Source of the DNA: Akkermansia sp.
Lineage (GTDB): Bacteria > Verrucomicrobiota > Verrucomicrobiia > Verrucomicrobiales > Akkermansiaceae
Length of the DNA: 64,000 nucleotides
NCBI GenBank assembly: GCA_017472085.1
Contig: JAFUQZ010000008.1
Coordinates: forward strand, 1-64,000
Direction of reading: 5' to 3'
Shown: piece after piece, positions 24,738 to 34,023 of the stretch
Layout of the letters: every line of letters begins with the position of its first letter
Numbering within the stretch: the stretch's first letter is position 1
The notes under the pieces: generated by a model
Told to the model about the DNA's origin: nothing
Database searches by the model: none
The model's input: only the letters and a program-made list of their open reading frames with translations
Translations under genes and position numbers: made by a program

Positions 24738-26417
24738 ATGACGAACGAGGAAACCAAGAAAGACTTCATCCGCGAGATGGTGGCGAAGGATCTGGCAGAA
24801 GGATACTGCACCGTCCCCATCACGCGCTTTCCGCCGGAACCGAACGGGTATCTGCACATCGGCCACGCGAAGGCCATCTGTCTGGATTTCGGTCTGGCGC
24901 AGGAATACGCCCACCTCGGAGCAGTCTGCCACTTGCGATTCGATGACACCAACCCCTGCAAGGAGGATATTGAGTTCGTCAACTCCATCCAGGAGGATAT
25001 CCGCTGGCTCGGTTTCGATTGGGGTGAGCATCTGTACTGGGCTTCCAACATTTTTGATTTCTACTACGACTGTGCCGTGCATCTGATTAAGAACGGCCTG
25101 GCATACGTGGATGAACAGGATCGCGAAACCATGCGCAAACAGCGCGGTGACCTCCTGACCCCCGGCATCCACTCCCCCTACCGTGACCGCTCGGAGGAGG
25201 AAAACCTCGCTCAGTTTGAAGCCATGAAAGAGGGCAAGTTTGCTGAGGGAGCGGCCGTGCTCCGCGCCAAAATTGACATGGCCAGCAGCAACATGAACAT
25301 GCGTGACCCTGTCATCTACCGCATTTCCTACGACCACCACCACAACACCGGCAACAAGTGGTGCATCTATCCCATGTATGACTTCGCTCACCCGCTGGAG
25401 GATGCATGGGAACACATCACCCACTCGCTCTGCACGCTGGAGTTTGAGAACCATCGCCCGCTCTACGAATGGGTCATTGATAACTGCCCCGTGCCCGCCA
25501 AACCCAAACAGCGCGAGTTCTCCCGGCTCAACATCACCTACACCGTGATGAGCAAGCGTAAGCTGCGCCAGATGGTGGAGGAGGGTTATGTGGCCGGCTG
25601 GGATGACCCCCGCATGCCCACCATCTGCGGCATGCGCCGCCGCGGCTACCCCGCCCGCGCCATTGTGGATTTCTGCACAGGAGTCGGCATCACCAAGTTC
25701 AACGGCAACACCGATGTGGCTCGTCTGGAAAACGCCGTGCGCGGAGAGCTCAACGCCGTTGCCGAGCGCCGCATGGCCGTCCTCAATCCGCTCAAACTCG
25801 TACTCACGAACGTCCCTGCCGACTTTGAGGAAGAGGTGGAAGTGGTCATCAACCCGGAGAAGCCGGAACTGGGCAATCGCAGCGTTACCCTCACCCGCGA
25901 GGTCTGGATTGACCGCGATGACTTCATGGTCGAGCCGCCGAAGAAATACAAGCGCCTGAGCCCCGGTGCCTGCGTGCGTCTGCGCGGCGGTTACTGCATG
26001 ATTTGCACCGGCTACGAGGCCGATGCGGAGGGCAACGTGACCGAGGTGCGGGCAGAAATCATCCCCGGCACCATCGGCGCCAACCCGCCGGAGGGTATCA
26101 AGTGCAAGGGCGCCATCCACTGGGTATCTGCCAAATACGGCGTGAAAGCCGAGGTGCGTCTCTACGACCGTCTGTTCAAGGACGAAGCCCCGGATGCCAA
26201 CCCGGAGGGTTTCCTGGCCTCGCTGAATCAGGATTCCCTCACCATCATCAGCGATGCGATGGTGGAACCGGCGCTGGCAGCCGCGCCCGGCGAATTCGTG
26301 TGCCAGTTTGAGCGCACGGGTTATTTCGTGGCCGACCGCTATGACCACAGTGCAGAGCACCCGGTGTTCAACCGCGCCGTCGGTCTGCGCGACTCCTGGG
26401 CAAAAATGAACAAGTGA
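24738..26417 (+). CDS. glnS: Glutaminyl-tRNA synthetase
   Basis: Charges tRNA-Gln with glutamine. The 559-aa class I synthetase has FPPEPNGYLHIGHAKAI (HIGH about 40-43), the discriminating Asp region LRFDDTNPCKEDIEFV, and VMSKRKL (KMSKS equivalent, about 269-275). The C-terminal beta-barrel anticodon domain begins about residue 340. GlnS rather than the GatCAB route implies direct glutaminylation in this organism. ribBA follows 10 bp downstream, so they are likely co-transcribed. Confidence 0.95.
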   Translation: MTNEETKKDFIREMVAKDLAEGYCTVPITRFPPEPNGYLHIGHAKAICLDFGLAQEYAHLGAVCHLRFDDTNPCKEDIEFVNSIQEDIRWLGFDWGEHLYWASNIFDFYYDCAVHLIKNGLAYVDEQDRETMRKQRGDLLTPGIHSPYRDRSEEENLAQFEAMKEGKFAEGAAVLRAKIDMASSNMNMRDPVIYRISYDHHHNTGNKWCIYPMYDFAHPLEDAWEHITHSLCTLEFENHRPLYEWVIDNCPVPAKPKQREFSRLNITYTVMSKRKLRQMVEEGYVAGWDDPRMPTICGMRRRGYPARAIVDFCTGVGITKFNGNTDVARLENAVRGELNAVAERRMAVLNPLKLVLTNVPADFEEEVEVVINPEKPELGNRSVTLTREVWIDRDDFMVEPPKKYKRLSPGACVRLRGGYCMICTGYEADAEGNVTEVRAEIIPGTIGANPPEGIKCKGAIHWVSAKYGVKAEVRLYDRLFKDEAPDANPEGFLASLNQDSLTIISDAMVEPALAAAPGEFVCQFERTGYFVADRYDHSAEHPVFNRAVGLRDSWAKMNK

Positions 26418-26427
26418 TACACCCCTC

Positions 26428-27789
26428 ATGAAGCACATCGAATTCACAGCCACCAACGGCACTTTCGATATCAACGATTTCATCAATCGCTGTGATGCCG
26501 CCACCATGGGCGAAGAACTTCCCCCGGCTCCCGCCCCGGAGCCGGAAAAGGAAGAGATTCCCCCCTGCTCCGTGCCTGTGGCTGATGGCACAGACCCCAT
26601 CGTTTACTCCGCGCTGGAGGAAGTGATTGAGGAGCTGCGCATGGGCAGGCTCATCCTCATGACGGATGATCCCCATCGGGAGAACGAGGTGGACCTGGTC
26701 TGTGCCGGCCAATTCGCAACGCCGCAGAACATCAACTTCATCGCCACGCATGCGCGCGGCCTCATCTGTGTGCCCATGGCGCATGAACGTGTGGATTCCC
26801 TAGGACTGCCCATGCAGGCCCAGCACAACACAGAAAAGCACCACACCGCCTTCACCGTCAGCGTGGATGCCAAAGAGGGTATCACGACCGGCATCAGCGC
26901 CTTTGAACGCTCCATCACCACCATCAAACTGGCAGACCCGCGCTGCACACCGGATGATTTTGTGCAGCCCGGCCACTGCTTCCCGCTGCGGGCAGTAGAG
27001 GGAGGCGTCATCCGCCGCGCCGGACACACCGAAGGCACCGTGGATTTGCTGCGCATCGCCGGCATGGAACCCGTGGGGGTATGCTGTGAAATCATGAAGG
27101 ACGACGGCACTATGGCCCGTCTGGGCGAAATGGGCGCATTCCAGCGGAAATACGGGCTGAAAGCCTGCTCTCTGGCTCAGATTATAGAGCACCGGCAGCA
27201 CACGGAAAAACTCATCATCCGCGAAGAGGTGGTCAAACTGCCCACCGATTTCGGTGAGTTCGACTGCTATTCCTACCACTCCAAGGTGGATGGCAAGACC
27301 CACCTGGCGCTCGTGCATGGGGAAATTGACCCGGAGAAGCCCATCCTCTGCCGCGTGCACAGCGAATGTCTCACAGGTGATGTGTTTGCCAGCCGCCGCT
27401 GTGACTGCGGCAGCCAGCTGCACGCCGCCATGCGCCGTGTGGCGCAGGAGGGAGGCGTCATCCTTTATCTGCGGCAGGAGGGGCGCGGTATCGGGCTGGC
27501 CGCCAAGCTGCATGCCTACAAGCTCCAGGAACAGGGCTATGATACGGTGGATGCCAACGTCAAGCTCGGTTTCGCCCCGGATCTGCGCGACTACGGTGTG
27601 GGTGCCCAGATACTGCGGGATTTGGGGGTGCGGCATCTGCGTCTGCTCACCAACAACCCGCGCAAGATTGTGGGTCTTGCCGGTCATGGGCTGGACATCG
27701 TGGAACAGCTGCCCATCAACATCCCCGCACACGAGGATAACCGCCACTATCTCGAGACCAAGCGCGACCGCATGGGACACCTCATCTGA
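26428..27789 (+). CDS. ribBA: Bifunctional 3,4-dihydroxy-2-butanone 4-phosphate synthase / GTP cyclohydrolase II
   Basis: Supplies both precursors of riboflavin. The 453-aa protein has a 50-residue N-terminal extension rich in Pro and Glu (PPAPAPEPEKEE), a RibB domain (about 55-250) and a RibA domain (about 255-450). RibA is intact: HSECLTGDVFASRRCDCG supplies the zinc cysteines and YLRQEGRGIGL the catalytic loop. In RibB the acidic loop reads DDPHRENEVDLV where the family has RENEGD, so a Gly is replaced by Val next to catalytic Glu/Asp residues. It is located 10 bp after glnS. Confidence 0.93.
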   Translation: MKHIEFTATNGTFDINDFINRCDAATMGEELPPAPAPEPEKEEIPPCSVPVADGTDPIVYSALEEVIEELRMGRLILMTDDPHRENEVDLVCAGQFATPQNINFIATHARGLICVPMAHERVDSLGLPMQAQHNTEKHHTAFTVSVDAKEGITTGISAFERSITTIKLADPRCTPDDFVQPGHCFPLRAVEGGVIRRAGHTEGTVDLLRIAGMEPVGVCCEIMKDDGTMARLGEMGAFQRKYGLKACSLAQIIEHRQHTEKLIIREEVVKLPTDFGEFDCYSYHSKVDGKTHLALVHGEIDPEKPILCRVHSECLTGDVFASRRCDCGSQLHAAMRRVAQEGGVILYLRQEGRGIGLAAKLHAYKLQEQGYDTVDANVKLGFAPDLRDYGVGAQILRDLGVRHLRLLTNNPRKIVGLAGHGLDIVEQLPINIPAHEDNRHYLETKRDRMGHLI

Positions 27790-27841
27790 ATCGCGACTGC
27801 GAAAGATTCCACCATATAGGCGCGTATGTCTTAAAAGAACA

Positions 27842-27869
27842 TTGCAGCCGCATCTCCTCACGTTACAAT
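27842..27869 (+). promoter_or_regulatory. ftsH promoter
   Basis: TTGCAG 27842-27847, 16-bp spacer, TACAAT 27864-27869, 20 nt before the ftsH ATG. An AGAAGAAA purine run in between could act as a weak ribosome site. Confidence 0.65.
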
Positions 27870-27889
27870 AAGAAGAAAAACCAACTTCC

Positions 27890-30190
27890 ATGTCCGACGA
27901 CAACGATAAGAAAACACCACCGACACCCCAGCCCGGTTCCGGGCCGAACTGGGGGCTCATGACTCTTCTGGCGGTCATTGCCGGCATTCTGCTGATAGCC
28001 TTTGCCTTTGACGGCTCCATGGGCAGCCCTGCCCGCACCATCTCGCTGGATGAATTCACCAGGGACTACCGCAAAGGAATGGTTGTCACCGGCGACCAGA
28101 AACAATTTCCCATCGAAGTCATCACCAACGATGCTTCCAGCAACAGCACCCTCACCGCCTACCTCTACCGCAAGGCTCCCACATTCCAGACCGGGCGTTT
28201 CTACCTGCCTTTCACCAATTCGGAGGAAGTGCGCTCCCTCTGCAACCGCTTCGGCATCACGCTGACCACCCGCATGGACTCCACGGCGCCCTCCCTCACG
28301 GATGCCGAGCGTGTCCGCTCCACGGATGACTTTGCCCGACTGGGTGAAGAGGGGCGTATCATCGTGGGCGAGGCCGGCCCCGTGATTTACGAAAACGGCA
28401 ACCAGGGGGTCATTGTCGGTGAATACCGCAAAGTTCCCACCGCCAAGCTCACCGCACGCGATGTGGAAATGGTACGCGTGGAGTTCAGCCGTACCTTCCA
28501 GGGCGACAAGGTGCGGGACTTGCTCGGCAACAATGTCACCTACAGCGTGGAGAGCAACACCATGATGACCATTCTCATCAACGTGCTGCCCGTTGCCATT
28601 GTGTTCCTGCTGCTCTTCTTCCTCTTCCGTGCCCAGAGCGGCGGCCCCGGCGGCGCCATGAAGTTTGCCCGCAGCCGCGCCCGTCTGCTCGACCCCTCCA
28701 AGAACAAAGTCACGTTCAAGGATGTTGCAGGCATCTCCGAAGCCAAGGAAGAAGTCTGGGAAATCGTGGAATTTCTCCGCAACCCCAAGAAATTCCGCAA
28801 CCTGGGCGGCACCATCCCCAAAGGCGTGCTGATGGTCGGCCCTCCCGGCACGGGTAAGACCCTGCTGGCGCGCGCCATTGCCGGCGAGGCCAATGTACCC
28901 TTCTACACCATTTCCGGCTCCGACTTCGTGGAAATGTTCGTGGGTGTGGGTGCCAGCCGTGTGCGCGACATGTTTGCCGAGGCCAAGAAACACTCACCCT
29001 GCCTCATCTTCATTGATGAAATTGATGCTGTGGGACGCCACCGCGGTCACGGCGTGGGCGGCGGTCACGATGAGCGAGAGCAGACCCTCAACGCCCTGCT
29101 GGTGGAAATGGACGGCTTCACCGCCAATGAGAATGTCATCGTCATCGCCGCCACCAACCGCGTGGACGTGCTTGACCCCGCCCTGCTCCGACCCGGCCGC
29201 TTCGACCGCCAGGTCACCGTCAACCTGCCGGATGCAGCCGGGCGTGAGCAGATTCTCCGCGTGCATGCCCGCAAAGTCAAACTCGATCCCTCCGTGGATC
29301 TGGGTCCCATTGCCCGCGCCACCACCGGCTTCTCCGGTGCAGAGCTCGCCAACGTGGTGAATGAGGCAGCCCTCATCGCCGCCCGCCGCAACCAGCAGAC
29401 CGTGCAGCAGGCCGATTTGGAGGAAGCCAGCGAGAAGGTGCGCTGGGGACGCGAGCGCCGTTCTCTGGAAATCACGGACAAAGAGAAGTACAACACCGCC
29501 ATCCACGAAGCCGGCCACGCCATCTGCCTGCTCAAGACAGACCTCTCCAAAACCCTGCCGCTGCACAAGGTCACCATCATCCCCCGCGGCCCGGCCCTGG
29601 GTGTCACCATGATGCTGCCGGAAGAAGACCAGCACAGCGAATACCGCAGCGAGATGCTCGACTACATCGTCGTCACCATGGGTGGGCGCTGTGCCGAGCA
29701 GGTGGTCTTCGGCGACTACTCCGGCGGCGCCCGCGGCGACATCCACCAGGCCACCTCCGTGGCTCGCAAAATGGTCTGCGTCTACGGCATGAGCGACAAG
29801 CTCGGCCCCGTGGAATACGGCTCCAACCACAGCGAGGTATTCCTGGCTCGAGACATCTCCCAGAGCACCCGCAACTTCTCTGAGCACACCGCCCGCGTTA
29901 TTGATGAGGAAATTCACCGCATCGTCACGGAGAACTATAACCGCGCCATGAGCATCCTCACCGAGAACAAGGAGCGGCTCCTGCTCATTGCGGACAAACT
30001 CATTGAGTTTGAAACCCTCAGCGGCAAGCAGGTGAAAGAACTGCTGGAGACAGGCGAGATGACCGATCCGCCCCTGCGCCAGCTTCCCCCGGAAATCCCC
30101 GCAGAGCAGGATACTCCCACAGACCTCCAGACTCCCAACGATGAACCTCCGGCCGACACTCAGGCAACGGAGGATGAGAAACAAGCGTAA
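27890..30190 (+). CDS. ftsH: ATP-dependent zinc metalloprotease FtsH
   Basis: Membrane AAA+ protease for quality control and regulated proteolysis. The 766-aa chain has TM1 (about 23-44), a periplasmic domain, TM2 (about 224-246), Walker A GPPGTGKT (about 319-326), Walker B LIFIDEID, the second region of homology [18 protein letters not shown], and the zinc site HEAGH (about 539-543) with its distal Asp ligand region. It is about 120 residues longer than E. coli FtsH; the extra length is in the periplasmic domain and in a Pro/Asp/Glu-rich C-terminal tail (about 715-766). rsfS follows 24 bp later. Confidence 0.95.
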   Translation: MSDDNDKKTPPTPQPGSGPNWGLMTLLAVIAGILLIAFAFDGSMGSPARTISLDEFTRDYRKGMVVTGDQKQFPIEVITNDASSNSTLTAYLYRKAPTFQTGRFYLPFTNSEEVRSLCNRFGITLTTRMDSTAPSLTDAERVRSTDDFARLGEEGRIIVGEAGPVIYENGNQGVIVGEYRKVPTAKLTARDVEMVRVEFSRTFQGDKVRDLLGNNVTYSVESNTMMTILINVLPVAIVFLLLFFLFRAQSGGPGGAMKFARSRARLLDPSKNKVTFKDVAGISEAKEEVWEIVEFLRNPKKFRNLGGTIPKGVLMVGPPGTGKTLLARAIAGEANVPFYTISGSDFVEMFVGVGASRVRDMFAEAKKHSPCLIFIDEIDAVGRHRGHGVGGGHDEREQTLNALLVEMDGFTANENVIVIAATNRVDVLDPALLRPGRFDRQVTVNLPDAAGREQILRVHARKVKLDPSVDLGPIARATTGFSGAELANVVNEAALIAARRNQQTVQQADLEEASEKVRWGRERRSLEITDKEKYNTAIHEAGHAICLLKTDLSKTLPLHKVTIIPRGPALGVTMMLPEEDQHSEYRSEMLDYIVVTMGGRCAEQVVFGDYSGGARGDIHQATSVARKMVCVYGMSDKLGPVEYGSNHSEVFLARDISQSTRNFSEHTARVIDEEIHRIVTENYNRAMSILTENKERLLLIADKLIEFETLSGKQVKELLETGEMTDPPLRQLPPEIPAEQDTPTDLQTPNDEPPADTQATEDEKQA

Positions 30191-30214
30191 ATCAACCACA
30201 CACCTCTGAAACAC

Positions 30215-30568
30215 ATGACCAGCAAGGAACTCGCATTCGCCTGCGCCAAGGCCGCAGATGATGCCAAAGCCACCGCCATCGCCGTGTACGACCTGCGCGG
30301 CACCTCCTCCATCACCGACTTCGCCATCGTATGCACCGCCACCTCCGTCCCCCACCTCCGCGCCGTGCTGCGCGATGTGGACAAGGAAATCGGCGAGCAG
30401 TACGGTCTGGAGCCCATCTATGCCGAGCGCACGCCCAACGCCCTCTGGTCCGTGCTGGACTATATCGACGTGATGGTACACGTCATGGCCGATGAAGTGC
30501 GCGACTTCTACAACCTGGAGGAATTCTGGAAACCCGAAAACCGCATCGACTGGGTTCCCGAATCCTGA
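30215..30568 (+). CDS. rsfS: Ribosomal silencing factor RsfS
   Basis: Binds uL14 on the 50S subunit and blocks subunit joining in starvation. The 117-aa protein has the family segments DLRGTSSITDFAIVCTATS (about 24-42), EPIYAERTPNALWSVLDYIDVMVHV and FYNLEEFW. It sits behind ftsH and is closed by a strong terminator. Confidence 0.93.
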   Translation: MTSKELAFACAKAADDAKATAIAVYDLRGTSSITDFAIVCTATSVPHLRAVLRDVDKEIGEQYGLEPIYAERTPNALWSVLDYIDVMVHVMADEVRDFYNLEEFWKPENRIDWVPES

Positions 30569-30579
30569 GCCCTTTCTTC

Positions 30580-30606
30580 AAGCCCGCCACCCGGCGGGCT
30601 TTTTCA
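30580..30606 (+). terminator. Terminator after rsfS
   Basis: AAGCCCGCC/GGCGGGCTT hairpin with an ACCC-type loop and a T5 run. The converging glycosidase gene ends at 30611. Confidence 0.85.
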
Positions 30607-30610
30607 TGTC

Positions 30611-32101
30611 CTATTTTCCTTTTTTACCGCCGCTGCGTTTTTTCTGCTTGAGGACGGAATACATGGCGCGGGCGAGTGAGGCTTTGTGGGTGAGCTTCAC
30701 ATCCGTATCATAGGCCCATATCATCACGCCACCAAAACGATTCTTTTTGAGCCAGCTGCATTTTTCCTTGATGAGTGCGGGCCCGTTAAAGCTGTGTTCC
30801 GGGCCGTTGGAACCGTCCTCATTTTTAGCGATGAAGTGATTGGCTGTGGGCGGCAGGTTGGGATACCAGGAGCGTATCTGCGAATAGCCATGCTGCACGG
30901 TCAGTTTGCCCTTTTCATTACTGTAGAAAGGGAGGCCCACAACAATGCGCTGTTTCGGCATCCTGAAGTCGTTGAGACACTTGTTGGCATCATTCTGAAA
31001 ACGCCACATGGAGGAATGCTCAGCCGCCAGATCGTCATACGACATGGTCATGAGGAAGTCCAGCTGGTCGGTCGTGTAAATGATGGGTACTTTATAGGTG
31101 ACGGAGGCCGCCATGCTGATGGAGGAGGCAGAGCCGGCCAGCTCCTCCCGCAGTTCTGCCAGAAACGCGCCGAAATTCTGCCACTGCTCCGGCGTATCAG
31201 GATATTCCCAGTCAATATCCACCCCCCTGTACCCCCGGCTGATAACCCAGTCCGCCATGTTGCGGGCCAGCGTACGGCGGGTTTCCGGATTCGCCGTTAC
31301 GGCCGTCATCGGTTCATCCATGTGGCCGAATCCGGCAATGAGGCGAGAGGCGCTCTTACCCTTCAGCCGCTTGATTTCAGCGAGCGCTTCCTCCACCACG
31401 GTGGCGGCATCCGCACCTTCCCCCACCCACTGCAGGGTCACCTCGCCGGCATGGTTCACCGTATAGGCAAAATGTACGATATCGGTGAAGCATTTGAAAT
31501 GCTCCGGGGTGAGGTGCACGGCCGCGGTGGCATTGCCCCAGCCTTTAACCCAGCGGGGGCGGTAATAGGGCACGATACGATGCGTAAACGGAAATACACG
31601 GGCGGCGCGAGGCTTCTTCACCGCCTCGCCGCATTTCTGCACCGGCACCACCTCGGCGCTATCTGTTCTGACCAGTTCGCAAACAGCGTCTATCCTGTTG
31701 TTGGCTCCCGCATTCGATGCAATATCATACGCCAGCCACAGATAGGTGGTGGCGGCCTCCAGTTTGATAACCCGATCAAAGCTGAACTTTCCATCCTTAA
31801 TCCTGCTCTTATCCAGTTCCGTTGCTTTATTCCCGCCCTGAGCATTCGGGGCAAACCCGGGATTCTGCCCGGAGGTGAACAAGCGGGCGCGTTTAATATC
31901 CGCAGCATGCTCCGTCTCCCCCAGACTGAATGCCATACCGCTGATTTGCTCCCCCGGCTCGCCGCTCACCTTTATCTGCATGAGCGCCTGACTCTCCAGT
32001 CCGGCATAGAAAACGCCGTGGGTCTGCCGGGTTTCCACCGTCAGCGCCTGCGCCGCAGCGGCGCCCACGCACCATATAGCAAGTATTCCGAGGTATCGCA
32101 C
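30611..32101 (-). CDS. Secreted GH18 glycosidase with N-terminal BNR-associated domain
   Basis: A 496-aa secreted enzyme. The start is set at GTG 32101, 6 nt after a strong -10 box; it gives a compact signal peptide (RYLGILAIWCVGAAAAQA). Residues about 20-150 resemble the beta-sandwich domain found before BNR sialidases (IKRARLFTSGQNPGF, TTYLWLAYDIASNAG). Residues about 180-480 are a GH18 barrel with the catalytic signature YRGVDIDWEYP, the glutamate being the acid, plus IVHFAYTV and MTMSYDDL barrel strands. GH18 enzymes cut chitin or the chitobiose core of N-glycans. The sialidase-type module points to host glycans, but the substrate is inferred. Confidence 0.88.
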   Translation of the reverse strand: MRYLGILAIWCVGAAAAQALTVETRQTHGVFYAGLESQALMQIKVSGEPGEQISGMAFSLGETEHAADIKRARLFTSGQNPGFAPNAQGGNKATELDKSRIKDGKFSFDRVIKLEAATTYLWLAYDIASNAGANNRIDAVCELVRTDSAEVVPVQKCGEAVKKPRAARVFPFTHRIVPYYRPRWVKGWGNATAAVHLTPEHFKCFTDIVHFAYTVNHAGEVTLQWVGEGADAATVVEEALAEIKRLKGKSASRLIAGFGHMDEPMTAVTANPETRRTLARNMADWVISRGYRGVDIDWEYPDTPEQWQNFGAFLAELREELAGSASSISMAASVTYKVPIIYTTDQLDFLMTMSYDDLAAEHSSMWRFQNDANKCLNDFRMPKQRIVVGLPFYSNEKGKLTVQHGYSQIRSWYPNLPPTANHFIAKNEDGSNGPEHSFNGPALIKEKCSWLKKNRFGGVMIWAYDTDVKLTHKASLARAMYSVLKQKKRSGGKKGK

Positions 32102-32107
32102 ACTCCC

Positions 32108-32135
32108 ATTGTAACGATAAATCACGGGCTGTCAA
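32108..32135 (-). promoter_or_regulatory. Promoter of the GH18 gene, leaderless GTG start
   Basis: TTGACA (complement at 32130-32135), 16-bp spacer, TACAAT (32108-32113), then 6 nt to GTG 32101. An upstream in-frame GTG at 32125 lies inside the spacer and cannot be the start. Confidence 0.82.
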
Positions 32136-32137
32136 TC

Positions 32138-32641
32138 TCAATCGCCGTCCCCATCCCCGCCATCGCCATCAACTCCGCTTCCGCCACTACCACGAATGAT
32201 ATACTTGCAGCGGTGCAGCATGCAGGCCCCCACCAGCAAATCGTACACCGACAGCCCCTCCTCATTACGGCAATGCAGCTCATTCACAAAGTTTCGAGTG
32301 TAGCAGGTATTCCCGATGAACCATTTCTTCCGAAAAGAGAATGGCCACCACATCAACGACACCTCTTCCACCATTCCCGGCAGAGAGATACTCACTCGCC
32401 GACAGCCCGAAAACGCAATCCGCCCCTGCACGGTGCCGTCAGCGTCCTCCACCTGCCACACCCATCTGCCCAGAAACGTATCCCACCATTTATTCGCCTT
32501 CCGCAGCAGGAACTCCCTGCCCTCCAGGATAAACGCCCGACAATCCCCTGCGCGTCGCGGCAGTACGGATTCTCCCTGCAACCAGACACAATCAAAGCGG
32601 GAGTTCAATATCAGCGTGGCCTCTTTCATGGTAGTTTTCAT
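32138..32641 (-). CDS. Hypothetical protein with Gly/Asp C-terminal tail
   Basis: A 167-aa protein of unknown function, start fixed at ATG 32641 by its promoter; another in-frame ATG follows four codons later. It looks like a compact Trp-rich beta protein (WWDTFLGRWVWQVED, SLMWWPFSFRKKWFIG), without signal peptide, ending in a flexible GSGGSGVDGDGGDGDGD tail. The fold reminds me weakly of LURP/scramblase-like beta barrels, but I would not assign it. It stands alone between the GH18 gene and ychF (divergent). Confidence 0.7.
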   Translation of the reverse strand: MKTTMKEATLILNSRFDCVWLQGESVLPRRAGDCRAFILEGREFLLRKANKWWDTFLGRWVWQVEDADGTVQGRIAFSGCRRVSISLPGMVEEVSLMWWPFSFRKKWFIGNTCYTRNFVNELHCRNEEGLSVYDLLVGACMLHRCKYIIRGSGGSGVDGDGGDGDGD

Positions 32642-32648
32642 GAGGACG

Positions 32649-32677
32649 ATGGTATGGTATTTCCATAGTGTTGTCAA
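32649..32677 (-). promoter_or_regulatory. Promoter of the 32138-32641 gene, leaderless
   Basis: TTGACA (complement at 32672-32677), 17-bp spacer, TACCAT (32649-32654), 7 nt before ATG 32641. Confidence 0.72.
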
Positions 32678-32734
32678 CAAAAACGAGTGACACATTTCCC
32701 GCAGTTTAGGCTTTCATGCGCGGGCGTGTTAGTG

Positions 32735-32740
32735 TATAAT
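32735..32740 (+). promoter_or_regulatory. -10 box of ychF, near-leaderless
   Basis: Perfect TATAAT 32735-32740, 10 nt before ATG 32751. No good -35 match is seen at 16-18 bp. A second in-frame ATG at 32739 is inside this box and is rejected. Confidence 0.7.
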
Positions 32741-32750
32741 GCGCCGCGTT

Positions 32751-33872
32751 ATGTTACAGGCAGGTATTGTAGGACTTCCGAATGTGGGTAAATCCACGCT
32801 TTTCAATGCGGTGACCCGTTCCCGCAAGGCTGAGGCGGCAAACTATCCGTTCTGCACCATCGACCCGAACGTCGGCATGGTGGAAGTGCCGGATGCACGT
32901 CTGGCGGTGCTGGCAGAGATGAGCAAGAGCGAGCGTATCGTTCCCGCAGCCATTGAGTTCGTGGATATCGCCGGGCTGGTGAAAGGCGCCGCCGAAGGTG
33001 CCGGGCTGGGTAACAAGTTCCTCTCCAATATCCGCGAGACGGATGCCATCGTCCAGGTGGTACGCTGCTTTGAGAATGACGACATCATCCATGAATTGGG
33101 ATCCGTTGACCCGGTGCGCGATATTGAAATCATCAATGCCGAGCTGATACTGGCAGACCTGGCCGCCATGGAAAAGCGCAAGGAAAGCCGCATCAAGAAG
33201 GCTCGCGGCGGCGACAAGGAAGCCAAGGCAGAAGTGGCGCTCATTGAGAAGCTGCTGCCGCATCTGGATGCCGGGCACCCCGCCATCACGCTGGAACTGA
33301 GCGATGATGAGCGCAAGCTGCTGCAGAGCTTCTTCCTGCTCTCCAACAAAAAGAGCATCTTTGCCTGCAATGTGAGCGAGGATGAACTGGCAGAAACGCT
33401 GCAGAACCCGGATGGCAACCCCTTTGTGGCAGCGGTGCGGCAGTATGTGGCGGAGCATCATCACGCCGAGGCCATCGTCATCTCTGCCCGTATTGAGGAA
33501 GAACTCTCCGAACTCGCCCCGGAGGAAGCCCGTGAATATCTGCGCGACATCGGCGTGGAGGATTCCGGCGTGAGCGATCTCATCCGCGCGGTGTACCACC
33601 TGCTGGGGCTGCGCACCTACCTGACCACCGGAGTCAAGGAAACCAAGGCCTGGACCATCCCCGCCGGGGCCAAAGCTCCCCAGGCGGCCGGCGTCATCCA
33701 CACCGACTTCGAGCGCGGTTTCATTGCCGCTCAGGTGGTGGCCTACGAGGATTTGGTAGCCTGTGGCAGCCTGCAGAAAGCCAAGGAAAACGCCAAACTG
33801 CGCATCGAAGGCAAGGAATACGTGATGAAAGACGGCGATGTGGTGGAGTTCCGCTTCAACGTCTCCAAATAA
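32751..33872 (+). CDS. ychF: Redox-regulated ATPase/GTPase YchF (Obg family)
   Basis: Ribosome- and proteasome-type-associated P-loop NTPase of the Obg class, 373 aa. The N-terminus MLQAGIVGLPNVGKSTLFNA carries the P-loop. The G4 position has NVSEDEL in place of a GTP-specific NKxD, in line with the ATP preference of YchF. DIAGLVKGAAEGAGLGNKFL is the G3/switch II region. The C-terminal TGS-like domain ends FERGFIAAQVVAYEDL...GDVVEFRFNV. It is monocistronic. Confidence 0.95.
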   Translation: MLQAGIVGLPNVGKSTLFNAVTRSRKAEAANYPFCTIDPNVGMVEVPDARLAVLAEMSKSERIVPAAIEFVDIAGLVKGAAEGAGLGNKFLSNIRETDAIVQVVRCFENDDIIHELGSVDPVRDIEIINAELILADLAAMEKRKESRIKKARGGDKEAKAEVALIEKLLPHLDAGHPAITLELSDDERKLLQSFFLLSNKKSIFACNVSEDELAETLQNPDGNPFVAAVRQYVAEHHHAEAIVISARIEEELSELAPEEAREYLRDIGVEDSGVSDLIRAVYHLLGLRTYLTTGVKETKAWTIPAGAKAPQAAGVIHTDFERGFIAAQVVAYEDLVACGSLQKAKENAKLRIEGKEYVMKDGDVVEFRFNVSK

Positions 33873-33904
33873 CTCCTCCGGCGCAACCCGCTTCTGACTT
33901 TCCA

Positions 33905-33938
33905 CCCCGGCTTCCTTCGCAGGCAGCCGGGGATATTT
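33905..33938 (+). terminator. ychF terminator
   Basis: CCCCGGCT/AGCCGGGG hairpin with a 12-nt loop (33905-33932), then ATATTTTT. Confidence 0.8.
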
Positions 33939-33964
33939 TTATCTGCATTCTGCCACTAATGCCT

Positions 33965-33993
33965 AAAAAACGCGCTCCCGAAACGGGAGCGCG
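33965..33993 (-). terminator. Terminator of the lipoprotein gene
   Basis: CGCGCTCCCG/CGGGAGCGCG with an AAA loop. On the minus strand a run of six T follows. Confidence 0.85.
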
Positions 33994-34023
33994 CCTGCTC
34001 AAAACGAAGTGGTGTATTGATAA

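Noticed and set aside
24684..26600. 638-codon open frame opposite glnS and ribBA
   Set aside because: It is antisense to two intact enzymes, with a His/Val/Gly-rich shadow composition and no promoter or motif.
32739..32750. Upstream ATG for ychF
   Set aside because: It is part of the TATAAT box itself; the conserved YchF N-terminus MLQAGIVGLPNVGKST begins at 32751.
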